A program made the position numbers and the translations under genes. Below, in pieces: positions 51,266 through 60,688 of a stretch of 64,000 nt of DNA (within the stretch, counting starts at the first letter, position 1; every line of letters starts with the position of its first letter). The notes beneath the pieces were generated by a model. The model ran no database searches. It saw nothing but the letters and a program-made list of their open reading frames with translations, and had not been told where the DNA came from. The DNA is taken from contig JAGGXR010000092.1 in assembly GCA_021162935.1 (NCBI GenBank), forward strand, positions 1 through 64,000, read 5' to 3'. This DNA comes from Deltaproteobacteria bacterium (GTDB lineage: Bacteria; Myxococcota_A; Polyangia; HGW-17; SLPX01).

Positions 51266-53308
51266 ATGGCGGAATATGGCGTTGGACGGAGTCCGATACG
51301 ACGGACTTTCGTTGTTCGATTGGTGGGAATCTCAGGGACGATTGCTGTGGGTCTTTTTTTGCTTGCAGGCTGTACGGTGAAGTTCGGGACGGTTCCTAGC
51401 AGCGACGATGGAGGCTCGGGGGACGCTCGATTTGGTTGCGGCAACGGTGTGCTCGACGTAGGAGAGATGTGCGATGGGACGGACTTTGGTGGTCAGGACT
51501 GTCAGAGCGCCGTGCACATGGCCGACGGCCGTCTGCAATGCACGGACGACTGCCTACTCGACCTGTCCGACTGTCATGCCTGTGGGAATGGAAAGATGGA
51601 AGGAAGCGAAACCTGTGACGACGAAAACAGGGTGGACGGAGACGGTTGCTCGGCCGATTGTGCCGCCGAGCCTGGTTGGACATGTCGAGGCGAGCCGAGC
51701 CAATGCGAGGAGACCTGCGGCAATGACGTGATCGATGAAGGGGAAAACTGTGACGATGGGAATCACGTGGGCGGCGATGGATGTGGCCTGGACTGTCGCG
51801 TCGAAGATGGTTGGCAATGCGGCGACGACCAGAACGGTTCGGTAGGCGCCTGTTCCCCGATTTGTGGAGACGGCATGTTGGTGGGCGGCGAAAATTGCGA
51901 CGATGGAAACAGGGTCAGTGGAGACGGCTGTTCGGAGGATTGCGTGGTGGAGCCGTATTTTCACTGCACCGGAACGCCGAGCCAGTGCGTCTGTCGGGTG
52001 TATGTGTCGCATGCCGTCACGTTTTCCCCCGACGGATTGACCTGGGGCACGGCCGAAGGTTCGATCCAGGCGGGCCTGGATCGAGCTGCACAGGTTGGTG
52101 CTCCTTGTCAGATTTGGGTGGCGGGTGGCACCTATCGTGCGTATCGAGTGACTGCGTCGGATACGATCGAGTTGATTGACGGTGTGGAGCTGTACGGCGG
52201 CTTTTCCGGTGACGAGATCCACTTGGATGAGCGGGATTGGGAGGCGAATGAGACGATTGTGGAGGGCCGGCAGACCAACGACGCCACCGAGGCCGTCAAC
52301 ACGATTTTCACCGCGAACGGAGTGACGAGTCGAATCGATGGATTGACTATCACCGAGGCGCGGTATGGAGAAAATGGTGGCGGGCTCAAGGCCACGGACG
52401 CAACTTTGGACGTGGTCCATTGCCATTTTTTGCACAACCGCAACTATGGCGGAGGTGCCGGAGCCTATGTCCAAGGCGGCACGGCGCGTTTCGAAGATTG
52501 TACGTTCGCGACGAATCAGACGGGTTTGTTTCAGGGTGGTGACGGCGGTGGCCTGTGGGCGTCTGGGACGGTGACCGTGAAAGACTGCGTTTTCAACGCG
52601 AACCATGCGTCGCATCAGGGCGGGGCCCTCTATGCGAACGGCGGTCTGACGGTGGAAGGGTGCACGTTCCAGGGGAACGATGGGCCTTTTGGTTGTGCGC
52701 TGTCCCTTGATGGATCCTCGGGAGTCACGGTGTTGCGCAGCCGTTTCGTGGATAATTCCTACCACGGTCATTTTGGGGCCGTTGGTGGAGGTTTATTCGC
52801 CAAAGGTGGAAAAGTGGCCATCTCGGACAGCCTTTTTTTGGGCAACGAGGTGGAGACGGGCCCGGTGGCAGCCGGGGAGGACAACGCCCTGATTTCCTTT
52901 GTGAACTGCACCATGGCGGGGAATCGGGCGAGGAATTCGGATGGCTTTTTGCTCGGGGGCCAGACCTGGCATTTTCAAGGTGTCGCCTCCTTTTCGGTGA
53001 CAAACAGCATTTCCTGGTCGAACGACGTCCCTGGCTTCGGGAATCCAAGCCAGACGACGGTCCGGTACAGTGATGTGGAAGGTGGGTTTGCAGGGACTGC
53101 CGTGTTGAGTGATGATCCGATGTTCGATACGAGCCTTCCGAACTATTCTTTGGCGCTAGGATCGCCCTGTATCGACGCAGGGGACGGCGACGTTGCCTCG
53201 GGAAGTGACCTGGATGGCACGGCGCGGTACGACGATCCGAACCAGCCGAATACCGGTGTGGGCCAGCCTCCCTACGTCGACATGGGGGCCTTCGAATATC
53301 ATCCTTGA
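51266..53308 (+). CDS. Cysteine-rich-repeat lipoprotein with parallel beta-helix domain
   Basis: A 680-residue predicted lipoprotein. A signal peptide ends at the lipobox FLLAGC (Cys36). Four myxobacterial-type cysteine-rich repeats follow (about 56-245, each with CGN/DG...CDDGN...GDGC), then a right-handed parallel beta-helix of about 400 residues with many short Gly/Asn turns (GGGAGAYVQGG, FEDCTF, VEGCTFQGN). Such proteins are surface-exposed and may bind or cleave polysaccharide. No catalytic residues can be assigned. GGAGG about ten bases before the ATG at 51266 supports this start. Confidence 0.85.
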   Translation: MAEYGVGRSPIRRTFVVRLVGISGTIAVGLFLLAGCTVKFGTVPSSDDGGSGDARFGCGNGVLDVGEMCDGTDFGGQDCQSAVHMADGRLQCTDDCLLDLSDCHACGNGKMEGSETCDDENRVDGDGCSADCAAEPGWTCRGEPSQCEETCGNDVIDEGENCDDGNHVGGDGCGLDCRVEDGWQCGDDQNGSVGACSPICGDGMLVGGENCDDGNRVSGDGCSEDCVVEPYFHCTGTPSQCVCRVYVSHAVTFSPDGLTWGTAEGSIQAGLDRAAQVGAPCQIWVAGGTYRAYRVTASDTIELIDGVELYGGFSGDEIHLDERDWEANETIVEGRQTNDATEAVNTIFTANGVTSRIDGLTITEARYGENGGGLKATDATLDVVHCHFLHNRNYGGGAGAYVQGGTARFEDCTFATNQTGLFQGGDGGGLWASGTVTVKDCVFNANHASHQGGALYANGGLTVEGCTFQGNDGPFGCALSLDGSSGVTVLRSRFVDNSYHGHFGAVGGGLFAKGGKVAISDSLFLGNEVETGPVAAGEDNALISFVNCTMAGNRARNSDGFLLGGQTWHFQGVASFSVTNSISWSNDVPGFGNPSQTTVRYSDVEGGFAGTAVLSDDPMFDTSLPNYSLALGSPCIDAGDGDVASGSDLDGTARYDDPNQPNTGVGQPPYVDMGAFEYHP

Positions 53309-53373
53309 GCCTACTGGTATCCTGTGGCAACAAAGAGGGGAAATCGTCCATTTTGCGTTGGGAGCGTGATGTG

Positions 53374-56166
53374 ATGGAGTCGAGACGTCGAGTCGAAGTC
53401 TGGAGCCTTGCCGTGGCCGTGGGATTGTTCGCAGCAGGTCCGTTGGCCCGTTCGGGGCCACCGCCTGGAGCGGCTGCAGATGAAGGGCGGGGCTACCTGC
53501 CCCAGGATCTCCCCTTGTCGTCCACGCCCAGGCGTCCGTGGGAGGACGTCGAGGGCCCGGTGTCCGGGCCGCTCGTGAGGCGGGTCCGTCGGGTTCGGCG
53601 TCTCCATAAGGGAGTCGAGCGTCAAGGGGTGGCTGGTTTTTTGACGGGCAAGAGCATCTATGTCAGCCCCGGCCATGGGTGGTACTGGACGGGATCGTCG
53701 TGGACGACCCAGCGGGGAAACTCGTACGGATTGGTCGAAGATCTTTCGAATGCCGAGGCGGTCGATCAATTTCTCGTGGAGTATCTCATGCGGGCAGGGG
53801 CCTACGTGGTGCCGGTCCGCGAGATCGACATGACCGACGCCCTGGTCATCTGTGATAACGATGACCAGGGGTCGCAGGATTGCACCTTCGAAGAACAGGG
53901 GGACTCGACGCTGTTTTCCGATTCCACTCTGGCGGGCTGGGGGCCGATTTCTCTCCCGATAATGGGGCAGACGAATCCGTTCGACCTGGGAACCAATCGG
54001 CTTCTTGCCACGGACAGCGAGCAGACGGCTCAGTTTCTGTGGGTACTGAACGTACCCAGGAGCGATTACTATAATGTGTACGTGAGCTATTCGTCCTATT
54101 CCATGCGGGCGCCGGACGCCCATTACGTCGTGCGTCATGCAGGAGGTGAGACCCATTTTCGGGTGGACCAGCGCCACCACGGCGGCAATTGGGTGCTTGT
54201 GGGACGGTTTTATTTCGAGGCCGGGAAGGATGAGGACCTGGGCGCCGTGGTCCTGGCGAACGACTCCGATTCGGCTGCGCAGGGCACCCAGGTTTCCGCA
54301 GACGCCGTGCGTCTCGGTGGTGGCATGGGCCTCATCGATCGCGGTGGCGGTTCGTCTGGGCATCCACGTTACGAGGAGTGCTGTCGCTACCACGCCCAGT
54401 TCGGGGGCGCTCCATCTTCGGTCTACGATTCCTCGTCAGGTGACGACCATACCGATGACGTGTCCTGTCGGTCCAGGATGGCCGCTTGGATGCATGAGGA
54501 TGGCGAAGACGCCATTTACTTTTCCTGGCACACGAACGCAGGGGGCGGAACGGGAACGTCGATTTTTGTGTACGGGCCCGATGGACCGGGCCAATGCACG
54601 AATCCGACACCCACGCCCGGAAGCCAGGAACTCGCGGACACGATTCTGGCGGAGGTGGTCGGAGACATTCGGACGGACTGGGATCCGGCCTGGACCAATC
54701 GTGGCAGGCACTGCGCCTGGTTCGGGGAACTGAATCCTTCGCACAACGACGAGATGCCCGCAACGTTGATGGAACTGGCCTTCCACGACCTGCCGGCAGA
54801 CGTTGCGGATCTCGACGAGCCGGCCTTTCGCCGTTTGGCCGCCCGGGCGGTTTATCAAGGGATGGTCAAGTACTTCGCCAATCGTGACGGTGTGCCGCCC
54901 AAACTGCTGCCCGAACCCCCCACGTCGGTCGCCGTGACCCACACCGGACCCTGTTCCGTCGAGGTGTCCTGGGCGCCGCCCGATCCGGATCCGGCGGGTG
55001 GTGATCCGCCCCAGACGTACCTCGTGTACGTGAGTCATGGCAGGCGTGGGTTCGGCGACCCCATCGATACCGAGGGGGCCACGTCGATTCCTTTAGAAGA
55101 TTTACAGCCCGGCGTCGTCTATTCTGTGCAGGTCACGGCGGCGAACGAGGGCGGCGAATCTCTTCCGACCCGGATCCTCGTGGTGCGGCCCGGCGGCTGG
55201 CCGGCCGCCGTGCCGGTGCTCGTCGTCCAGGGGTTCGGTAGACTGGATGCCTCGCAATTGCTCGTCCGACACGAGAGTTCGGCGTTGGGAGATGTGGATC
55301 GCATGATCATTGCTCGCATGAACGACGGCAGTTACGCCCTGCGACACGCAGCGGGTTTCGCCTTGGCTCAGGTCGCCTTCGATTCCTGCGAAGACCGGGC
55401 GCTTTCCCGATTGAGTCTCGATGGGTACCAGGTCGTGGATCTGGTGGTGGGGCGCGGTGCGGACATTGGGGTTGCAATTCGTCGCGAGGTGCGTGACGCG
55501 TTGGCCGATTTCGTGTCTCACGGCGGTACCGTCCTTCTGTCCGGATCACGCTTCGCCTCGGAGATGGCGGCGGGGGATGCAGCGGATCAGCACTTCATTT
55601 CGGACGTGCTCGGGTTGCAGGTGACCGCTGGCGCTGCCGAGTATCAGGTCGCCGGCGCGCAGTGGCTGGAGGGCATGTGGGCTCTCGAAGATGGAACAGG
55701 CTCTGTTGGGAGCTATGATTCGAACGCGGGAGACGAGATTCGACCTGCAGCGGGTGGTGTGACCGTGGCCGACTTTTCCGGAAGCAGCCGATCGGCCGGC
55801 GTGGACAGCGACGTCTCCGGTGGAAGGACCGTGGCGTTGGCATTTCCCATCGAGGAGGTTTCGGACCCCCAGGCACGAAGCCGGCTCTTGGCCGATATTG
55901 CGGTCTATTTGGAGGTGCCCATTTCCGGGTCGGACCAATGTGAGGGGCCGGATGCCTCGATCGGGGACGGCGGCGAGGAATTCGACGGCGGGCCGGACGG
56001 CGCAACGTCGGATGCAGCGACGCCTTGTCGACACTGTCCTTGCGGGGCGGGAGGCTGTTCCTGCAGGTCTGAGCCATCGACACCAGACGTCTGGTGGTTG
56101 TGGTTGGCATTTTTTGCTCTGTTGGTATACACAGGGGCCCACGTCGAAAGACGGCATGGACGCTGA
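53374..56166 (+). CDS. Secreted N-acetylmuramoyl-L-alanine amidase with golvesin, Fn3 and MYXO-CTERM modules
   Basis: A 930-residue exported protein. After the signal peptide it has an Amidase_3-like fold split by an insert. The first part (about 90-155, YVSPGHGWYW with a zinc-ligand His) precedes a golvesin-type domain (about 180-318, with the NDSDSAAQGTQVSADAVRLGG ending). The amidase then resumes (about 335-500, WHTNAGGGTG with the second His, and LMELAFHD with the Glu). A fibronectin type III domain (about 520-615) and a flavodoxin-like or xanthan-lyase-like domain (about 620-850) follow. The end, CPCGAGGCSC then a hydrophobic helix and ERRHGR, is a MYXO-CTERM-like sorting tail. It should hydrolyse peptidoglycan cross-bridging amide bonds at the cell surface. 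Confidence 0.85.
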   Translation: MESRRRVEVWSLAVAVGLFAAGPLARSGPPPGAAADEGRGYLPQDLPLSSTPRRPWEDVEGPVSGPLVRRVRRVRRLHKGVERQGVAGFLTGKSIYVSPGHGWYWTGSSWTTQRGNSYGLVEDLSNAEAVDQFLVEYLMRAGAYVVPVREIDMTDALVICDNDDQGSQDCTFEEQGDSTLFSDSTLAGWGPISLPIMGQTNPFDLGTNRLLATDSEQTAQFLWVLNVPRSDYYNVYVSYSSYSMRAPDAHYVVRHAGGETHFRVDQRHHGGNWVLVGRFYFEAGKDEDLGAVVLANDSDSAAQGTQVSADAVRLGGGMGLIDRGGGSSGHPRYEECCRYHAQFGGAPSSVYDSSSGDDHTDDVSCRSRMAAWMHEDGEDAIYFSWHTNAGGGTGTSIFVYGPDGPGQCTNPTPTPGSQELADTILAEVVGDIRTDWDPAWTNRGRHCAWFGELNPSHNDEMPATLMELAFHDLPADVADLDEPAFRRLAARAVYQGMVKYFANRDGVPPKLLPEPPTSVAVTHTGPCSVEVSWAPPDPDPAGGDPPQTYLVYVSHGRRGFGDPIDTEGATSIPLEDLQPGVVYSVQVTAANEGGESLPTRILVVRPGGWPAAVPVLVVQGFGRLDASQLLVRHESSALGDVDRMIIARMNDGSYALRHAAGFALAQVAFDSCEDRALSRLSLDGYQVVDLVVGRGADIGVAIRREVRDALADFVSHGGTVLLSGSRFASEMAAGDAADQHFISDVLGLQVTAGAAEYQVAGAQWLEGMWALEDGTGSVGSYDSNAGDEIRPAAGGVTVADFSGSSRSAGVDSDVSGGRTVALAFPIEEVSDPQARSRLLADIAVYLEVPISGSDQCEGPDASIGDGGEEFDGGPDGATSDAATPCRHCPCGAGGCSCRSEPSTPDVWWLWLAFFALLVYTGAHVERRHGR

Positions 56167-56228
56167 GTTGGGAATAACTCGTGGCCGACCATGCTTGAAT
56201 GGGGCACGACACATGAGAGGAAGGAGCC

Positions 56229-56771
56229 ATGAAACGAGCAGCGGGTACGATTCTTTTCGCCGTTTTCTTGTTGACGGGTAGGTTGGCGTTTGGACAGGCC
56301 ATCGTCGTGGTCGATTCGGAGCGAGTACACAAGAAGTCCCGTGAGGGCAGGAAGGTGCTCAAGAAAATCGACCGCATCAAGGCTGCCAAGCAGCGGGTCA
56401 TCGATCGCAAAAAGAAGGCGCTCAAGGCGGAATACGACGGGATTATGAAAGCGGCGAAACAGCTTGCTGCGTCCAAGGCGTTGCTGAAGGCTTCCATCTA
56501 TAAGCAGAAGCAGGACAAGCTGCAGCAGCGGTACATGCAGTGGGGCGGCAAGATGCAGCAGTGGCAGTATTACGCCATGCAGCAGCAGCAGAGGCTCAGC
56601 GCAAAGGCATCGAAGCTGCTGGCCGTTTTCCGCACGAAACTTCAGGCCAAGATCGAAGCGTTGGCGCAGCTCAAAGGCTACACGCTCGTGGTGGACAAGT
56701 CCGCCGTCTGGTACGCCAAGAACACCATTGACATTACGGATCAGGTGATCAAGCTGATCGACGGTCGATAA
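56229..56771 (+). CDS. OmpH/Skp-like periplasmic chaperone
   Basis: A 180-residue protein with a signal peptide (cleavage near AFG-QA at about 22) and the Skp-type pattern: an N-terminal strand VVVDSERV, a long coiled-coil with many Lys and Gln (about 40-150), and a C-terminal strand LVVDKSAVWYAK. In Skp these strands form a trimer core and the helices cradle outer-membrane proteins. AGGAAGGAG precedes the ATG. The gene usually sits beside bamA or lpxD; here it lies among secreted proteins. Confidence 0.88.
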   Translation: MKRAAGTILFAVFLLTGRLAFGQAIVVVDSERVHKKSREGRKVLKKIDRIKAAKQRVIDRKKKALKAEYDGIMKAAKQLAASKALLKASIYKQKQDKLQQRYMQWGGKMQQWQYYAMQQQQRLSAKASKLLAVFRTKLQAKIEALAQLKGYTLVVDKSAVWYAKNTIDITDQVIKLIDGR

Positions 56772-56808
56772 CCATTTTTTGGTGTTTCCTGTGCATGGTT
56801 CGATCTGG

Positions 56809-58467
56809 ATGAGGACACAAGGAGTCATCGTGGTGGCTCTTGGTGTGGCTCTCGGTGGCTGCGGACGCAAGAGGGTCCATCTGGATAGTCCTTCTTCCCG
56901 GGACGCCCAGGTCGTGACCGTGATGGTCCCAAGGGACGCAGGTCTTTCCTACCCCAAAGCAATTCACGAAAAGGAGCCGGACGATTCTCCTTCGCAGGCA
57001 GTGAACGTGCCCGTTGGGCGGGCCGTGATGGGGTTCGTCGGGAAACCCATCGAAAAAGGGAAGGGGGATCGGGATTTTTTTCGTTTTCACGTGCCCGAAG
57101 GCCAATGGGTGTTATGGGCCCATGTGACCGGAGTCCCTGGATTGCGTGTGGTCTTGGAGGTACGGGAGGGGAAGGGATACGGTCGTCTGACCAAAGTGAC
57201 GGCGGGTCGCATGGGTCAGGGCGTCACCCTGCCGAATCTGACACTGTCTTCGGGGACGTACTATTTTCAGGTGCGGGAACGATGGATGGGATCCAAGCGT
57301 CATTGGGATTTGAAACATCCATATTTTTTGACGTGGAAATTGTCCTCCACGGGACCTGGTCAGGAGCGGGAACCGAACGATCACGAGTATGAGGCCATGG
57401 ATGTGGTCCTGGGGCATGACGTATCCGGGTATCTGGGACGATACCAGGATCGCGACTGGTACAAGGTGTCCTTCGGCGGATTGTCCAGGCAGACCACGAT
57501 CAAGGTGGCCCTCGACGGGGTCCCCTCCGTGCGGGCTGAAGTGGCGCTGTTCGATGCCCATCGTCGACTGTTGGCCAGCAGACGGGGCGGGCGGGGTCGC
57601 GCGGTGGTGTTTCGGAATCTGGCACTCGATCGGACCGATGGCTACTTCTACGTTCGCGTCAGAGCCGTTGCCGGCTTCAGCACGGAAGCTCAGTATGAAC
57701 TGCGGGTGGAAGCAGACGGTTCGGGGCCCGGTTCCGAGCGGGAACCCAATGATTCCGTGTCCGCGGCCATGCGTCTGTCAGGGGACAACGGCGATGTGGC
57801 TGGTGTCATCGAGAGTGTGCAGGATCAGGATACGTTTCGATTCGACGTGGCTCATGCAAAGACGCTTAGGGTCGAGGTGGTCCCTGATGAGCAACTCGAC
57901 GTGGAGGTGGCACTCCTCGATGCAAAGGGGCGTGGGAAGGTGAAGGCGAACGCCGGGCGTCGAGGATATCACGAGATTTTGTCCAACGTGCGTTTGTCGA
58001 GGGGCGCCAGTTTCGTTCGGGTCTCCTCGGCGCGGCGGCACCTTGCCCATAGTGCGGCCTACCATCTCAAGTGGCGGATCGTGTCGGTGGAAAAAGGAGA
58101 CGAGGTGGAGCCGAATGATTCGGTGGGCCGGGCGACCCACATTCGCCTCGGTGTTTCGGCTCGGGGGTTCATCTATCCTCCTGGGGATGTCGACTATTAC
58201 TGGTTCGCAGTGCCTGGGCCCATCGGTGGAACGGTTCGCATTCGGGCATCGGTCCAGGGGATTCCCAAGGTGCGTCTGCACCTGACTCTGCTCGATGGTA
58301 TGAAGAACATTTTGGGAGAGGATTCGAAGCTGGCGGCTCCGGGTCGGCGTCAGGTCGAAATCAATCTGCACATGGGCAAGAGATATTATCTACGCCTGGC
58401 GGGCGAGAGCAAGCGTCGCTCGAATTCGGTGGACAGTTACGATCTGGAACTGACCCGAGTATGGTAA
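56809..58467 (+). CDS. Lipoprotein with four pre-peptidase C-terminal (PPC) domains
   Basis: A 552-residue predicted lipoprotein; Cys18 follows the signal helix in LGGC. Four PPC-type repeats follow, each beginning with an E-x-E-P-[ND]-D motif (EKEPDDSPSQAVN, EREPNDHEYEAMD, EREPNDSVSAAMR, EVEPNDSVGRATH) and containing D-x-D-x-[FWY]-[FY] strands. PPC domains usually flank secreted proteases; no peptidase domain is present, so this may be a stand-alone surface binder. The ATG at 56809 lacks a good ribosome-binding site; a TTG at 56779 is in frame. Confidence 0.83.
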   Translation: MRTQGVIVVALGVALGGCGRKRVHLDSPSSRDAQVVTVMVPRDAGLSYPKAIHEKEPDDSPSQAVNVPVGRAVMGFVGKPIEKGKGDRDFFRFHVPEGQWVLWAHVTGVPGLRVVLEVREGKGYGRLTKVTAGRMGQGVTLPNLTLSSGTYYFQVRERWMGSKRHWDLKHPYFLTWKLSSTGPGQEREPNDHEYEAMDVVLGHDVSGYLGRYQDRDWYKVSFGGLSRQTTIKVALDGVPSVRAEVALFDAHRRLLASRRGGRGRAVVFRNLALDRTDGYFYVRVRAVAGFSTEAQYELRVEADGSGPGSEREPNDSVSAAMRLSGDNGDVAGVIESVQDQDTFRFDVAHAKTLRVEVVPDEQLDVEVALLDAKGRGKVKANAGRRGYHEILSNVRLSRGASFVRVSSARRHLAHSAAYHLKWRIVSVEKGDEVEPNDSVGRATHIRLGVSARGFIYPPGDVDYYWFAVPGPIGGTVRIRASVQGIPKVRLHLTLLDGMKNILGEDSKLAAPGRRQVEINLHMGKRYYLRLAGESKRRSNSVDSYDLELTRVW

Positions 58468-58625
58468 TTCGGTCTGCCATATTTGCGTCAGGGCGGACAT
58501 GTGGTAAGAGTACGCCTCTTGGATGGTTGGTCGATGGAGCCTTGCGGAACATCGATAGGTCTCCTTGGTAAACATGAAGCCGGTTGGCAGAAACATGATC
58601 GTTGTGAGAGGAGAGGTCCGGACTG

Positions 58626-59045
58626 ATGCAGTCTGAAATGGAGATTATGTTTCCGGGTGGAAAGAAAGTAGACGCCTATTACAATGGGTTCCTGGTCAAA
58701 ACGGATCAGCCCGTGGGCGAGGGCGGCGAGGCGAGTGCACCGGAACCGTACACCTTGTTCTTGGCTTCGATTGGCACCTGCGTAGGGATCTACGTCAAGT
58801 CGTTTTGTGATCATCGAGGCATTCCGACCGACCGGGTTCGGGTCGTCCAGAGAATGAGATATGACGTGGATCTGAGGCGCCTGGCGCAGGTGGAGATCCT
58901 CGTGCATGTGCCACCGGAGTTTCCCAAGAAGTATCGGGCGGCCATCGCTCGGGCCGCGGGTCAATGCGCCGTCAAGCGGGCCATGTTCGACCCACCGGAG
59001 TTCCTGGTGGAAACCCGTGTGGCCTCAGTGGAAAACAGAGCCTGA
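58626..59045 (+). CDS. OsmC-family protein
   Basis: A 139-residue OsmC/Ohr-type protein. The redox cysteines are likely Cys in LASIGTCVGIYVKSF (about 58) and CAVKRA (about 119). OsmC and Ohr reduce organic hydroperoxides; YhfA-like members have other roles. There is a Gly/Glu-rich stretch before the first Cys helix. AGGAGAGG precedes the ATG. It lies between the PPC lipoprotein and purA with no clear operon partner. Confidence 0.85.
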   Translation: MQSEMEIMFPGGKKVDAYYNGFLVKTDQPVGEGGEASAPEPYTLFLASIGTCVGIYVKSFCDHRGIPTDRVRVVQRMRYDVDLRRLAQVEILVHVPPEFPKKYRAAIARAAGQCAVKRAMFDPPEFLVETRVASVENRA

Positions 59046-59218
59046 CGGCGGCGCTGTGTGGCTTCGGTTTCCCTTTGACACCCATGACAAGATCGGCCAT
59101 TGTAGGCGCGCCTCGAAGAAACGAGCTTCTTTCTGAAAAACCGGTACACTTTATAGAGATGTTCATTGTTCGAGTCGTTTCGGAATGTTGTGTGGATCCT
59201 GACGAGCGGTGAGGTGCC

Positions 59219-60490
59219 ATGCCGGGAACGGTTGTAGTCGGCCTCCAGTGGGGAGACGAAGGTAAGGGGAAGGTCGTCGACGTCCTTGCCGAGAACGCCG
59301 ATTTCGTTGTTCGTTTTGCGGGCGGGGCGAATGCCGGCCATACGCTCGTGGTTGAAGGGCGCCGGCTCGTTTTTCATCTTTTGCCCAGTGGGTTGCTGCG
59401 CGCCAAGACCACCTGTTTGTTGGGGGCGGGCATGGTCCTTTGTCCCGAGACGCTCGTCGAAGAGATGGAGCGTGCCCAGGAATTGGGCATCGACCTTGCG
59501 GGGCGCCTCGTGATCAGCGCGCGCGCCCATGTGGTTACCGAGTATCACAAAGTGATAGACGGCCTTCGTGAGCAGAATGAGGGGGCCATCGGTACGACTT
59601 TGAGAGGAATAGGCCCAGCCTATGAGGATAGGGCGAGTCGACGCGGTCTCCAGATAGGAGCGTTGGGTAGTCAGAAGACGGTGGAATTCGCGCTTCGCGG
59701 CATGTACGAAAGAGCCCTTCGAGAGGGGGCGTCCAGGTCCGAACTGGTCGAGCCCGATGAATTGGCCACTCGGTATCGGGATTATGCCGAGCGGCTTCAA
59801 CCCTATTTGGGCGATGTGTCGTCCTTGGTGCATCGGGGGCTGGTCGAAGGTCGTCAGGTGCTCTTCGAAGGGGCCCAAGGGACGCTGTTGGACCTTGGTT
59901 TTGGGAGCTATCCTTACGTGACGTCTTCGCAGACGTTGTCTGCGGCCGCTTGTACGGGCGTTGGTGTCGGGCCGGGAGCGGTTTCTTCGGTGGTCGGAGT
60001 ATTGAAGGTTTACACGACTCGGGTCGGCCTTGGACCGTTTCCTACCGAGGCGTCGGGAGCGGAGGTGGAGCGTTTGCGACGCAGAGGAGCGGAATTCGGT
60101 GCCACCACGGGAAGACCTCGTCGCTGCGGATGGCTCGATCTGCCAGCGCTGCGGTACGCCGTGCGGGTAAACGGAGTGACGGAATTATTTCTGACCAAAC
60201 TGGATGTCTTGTCGGGGTTGGAGCAGATCCCTGTGTCAGTGGGATATCATGTGGAGGGGAGGCTGGTCCAGGAGGTGCCCTGTGCTCCGGTGGATCTCGA
60301 CCAGGTCGAACCGATGTATGAATCGCTTCCTGGGTGGGCTGATTTCCCTGATGATCCGAGATCGTTTCGGGATCTTCCAGAAGCGGCTGTGGAGTACGTG
60401 CGGCGCATCGAAAGGGAAACCGGAGTCCCGGTGCGGTTCGTATCGGTGGGGCCGGACAGACGCCAGGTCGTGGCGGTTTCGCCCCAATGA
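59219..60490 (+). CDS. purA: Adenylosuccinate synthase
   Basis: Joins IMP and aspartate with GTP to give adenylosuccinate, the first committed AMP step. The 423-residue protein has the N-terminal GTP-binding stretch VVGLQWGDEGKGKVVD, NAGHTL, the RGIGPAYEDRASRRGLQIG region, LFEGAQGTLLDLGFGSYPYVTSS and GRPRRCGWLD, all intact. Length is normal. GAGGT precedes the ATG. It stands alone, apart from the purine pathway. Confidence 0.97.
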   Translation: MPGTVVVGLQWGDEGKGKVVDVLAENADFVVRFAGGANAGHTLVVEGRRLVFHLLPSGLLRAKTTCLLGAGMVLCPETLVEEMERAQELGIDLAGRLVISARAHVVTEYHKVIDGLREQNEGAIGTTLRGIGPAYEDRASRRGLQIGALGSQKTVEFALRGMYERALREGASRSELVEPDELATRYRDYAERLQPYLGDVSSLVHRGLVEGRQVLFEGAQGTLLDLGFGSYPYVTSSQTLSAAACTGVGVGPGAVSSVVGVLKVYTTRVGLGPFPTEASGAEVERLRRRGAEFGATTGRPRRCGWLDLPALRYAVRVNGVTELFLTKLDVLSGLEQIPVSVGYHVEGRLVQEVPCAPVDLDQVEPMYESLPGWADFPDDPRSFRDLPEAAVEYVRRIERETGVPVRFVSVGPDRRQVVAVSPQ

Positions 60491-60590
60491 CGCGGTTCCT
60501 GCTGTGTCTAATTGGCTGTGAGCAACAACGGCCGTTCGTTGAATTTGACAAAGACATGAAAAAAAAAGTACAAACAATGGAACACATCTA

Positions 60591-60619
60591 TTGCAGTACA
60601 AACTAAAAATTATTAATAT
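60591..60619 (+). promoter_or_regulatory. Promoter of the AgmX-like gene
   Basis: TTGCAG (60591-60596), a 17-base spacer and TAATAT (60614-60619). It lies in a strongly AT-rich stretch that stands out from its GC-rich surroundings. The start point would be about 60 bases before the ATG. One of the best sigma-70-type matches in the window. Confidence 0.7.
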
Positions 60620-60688
60620 ATCAGGCCGTTTGGCGGAAACAAACATGGCCCGAGTCGTGCGAGGGCAACATCGGCAAGCGAGGATTTC

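Noticed and set aside
59075-59103. TTGACA before purA as a promoter
   Set aside because: No acceptable -10 box occurs at 16-18 bases (CATTGT only).
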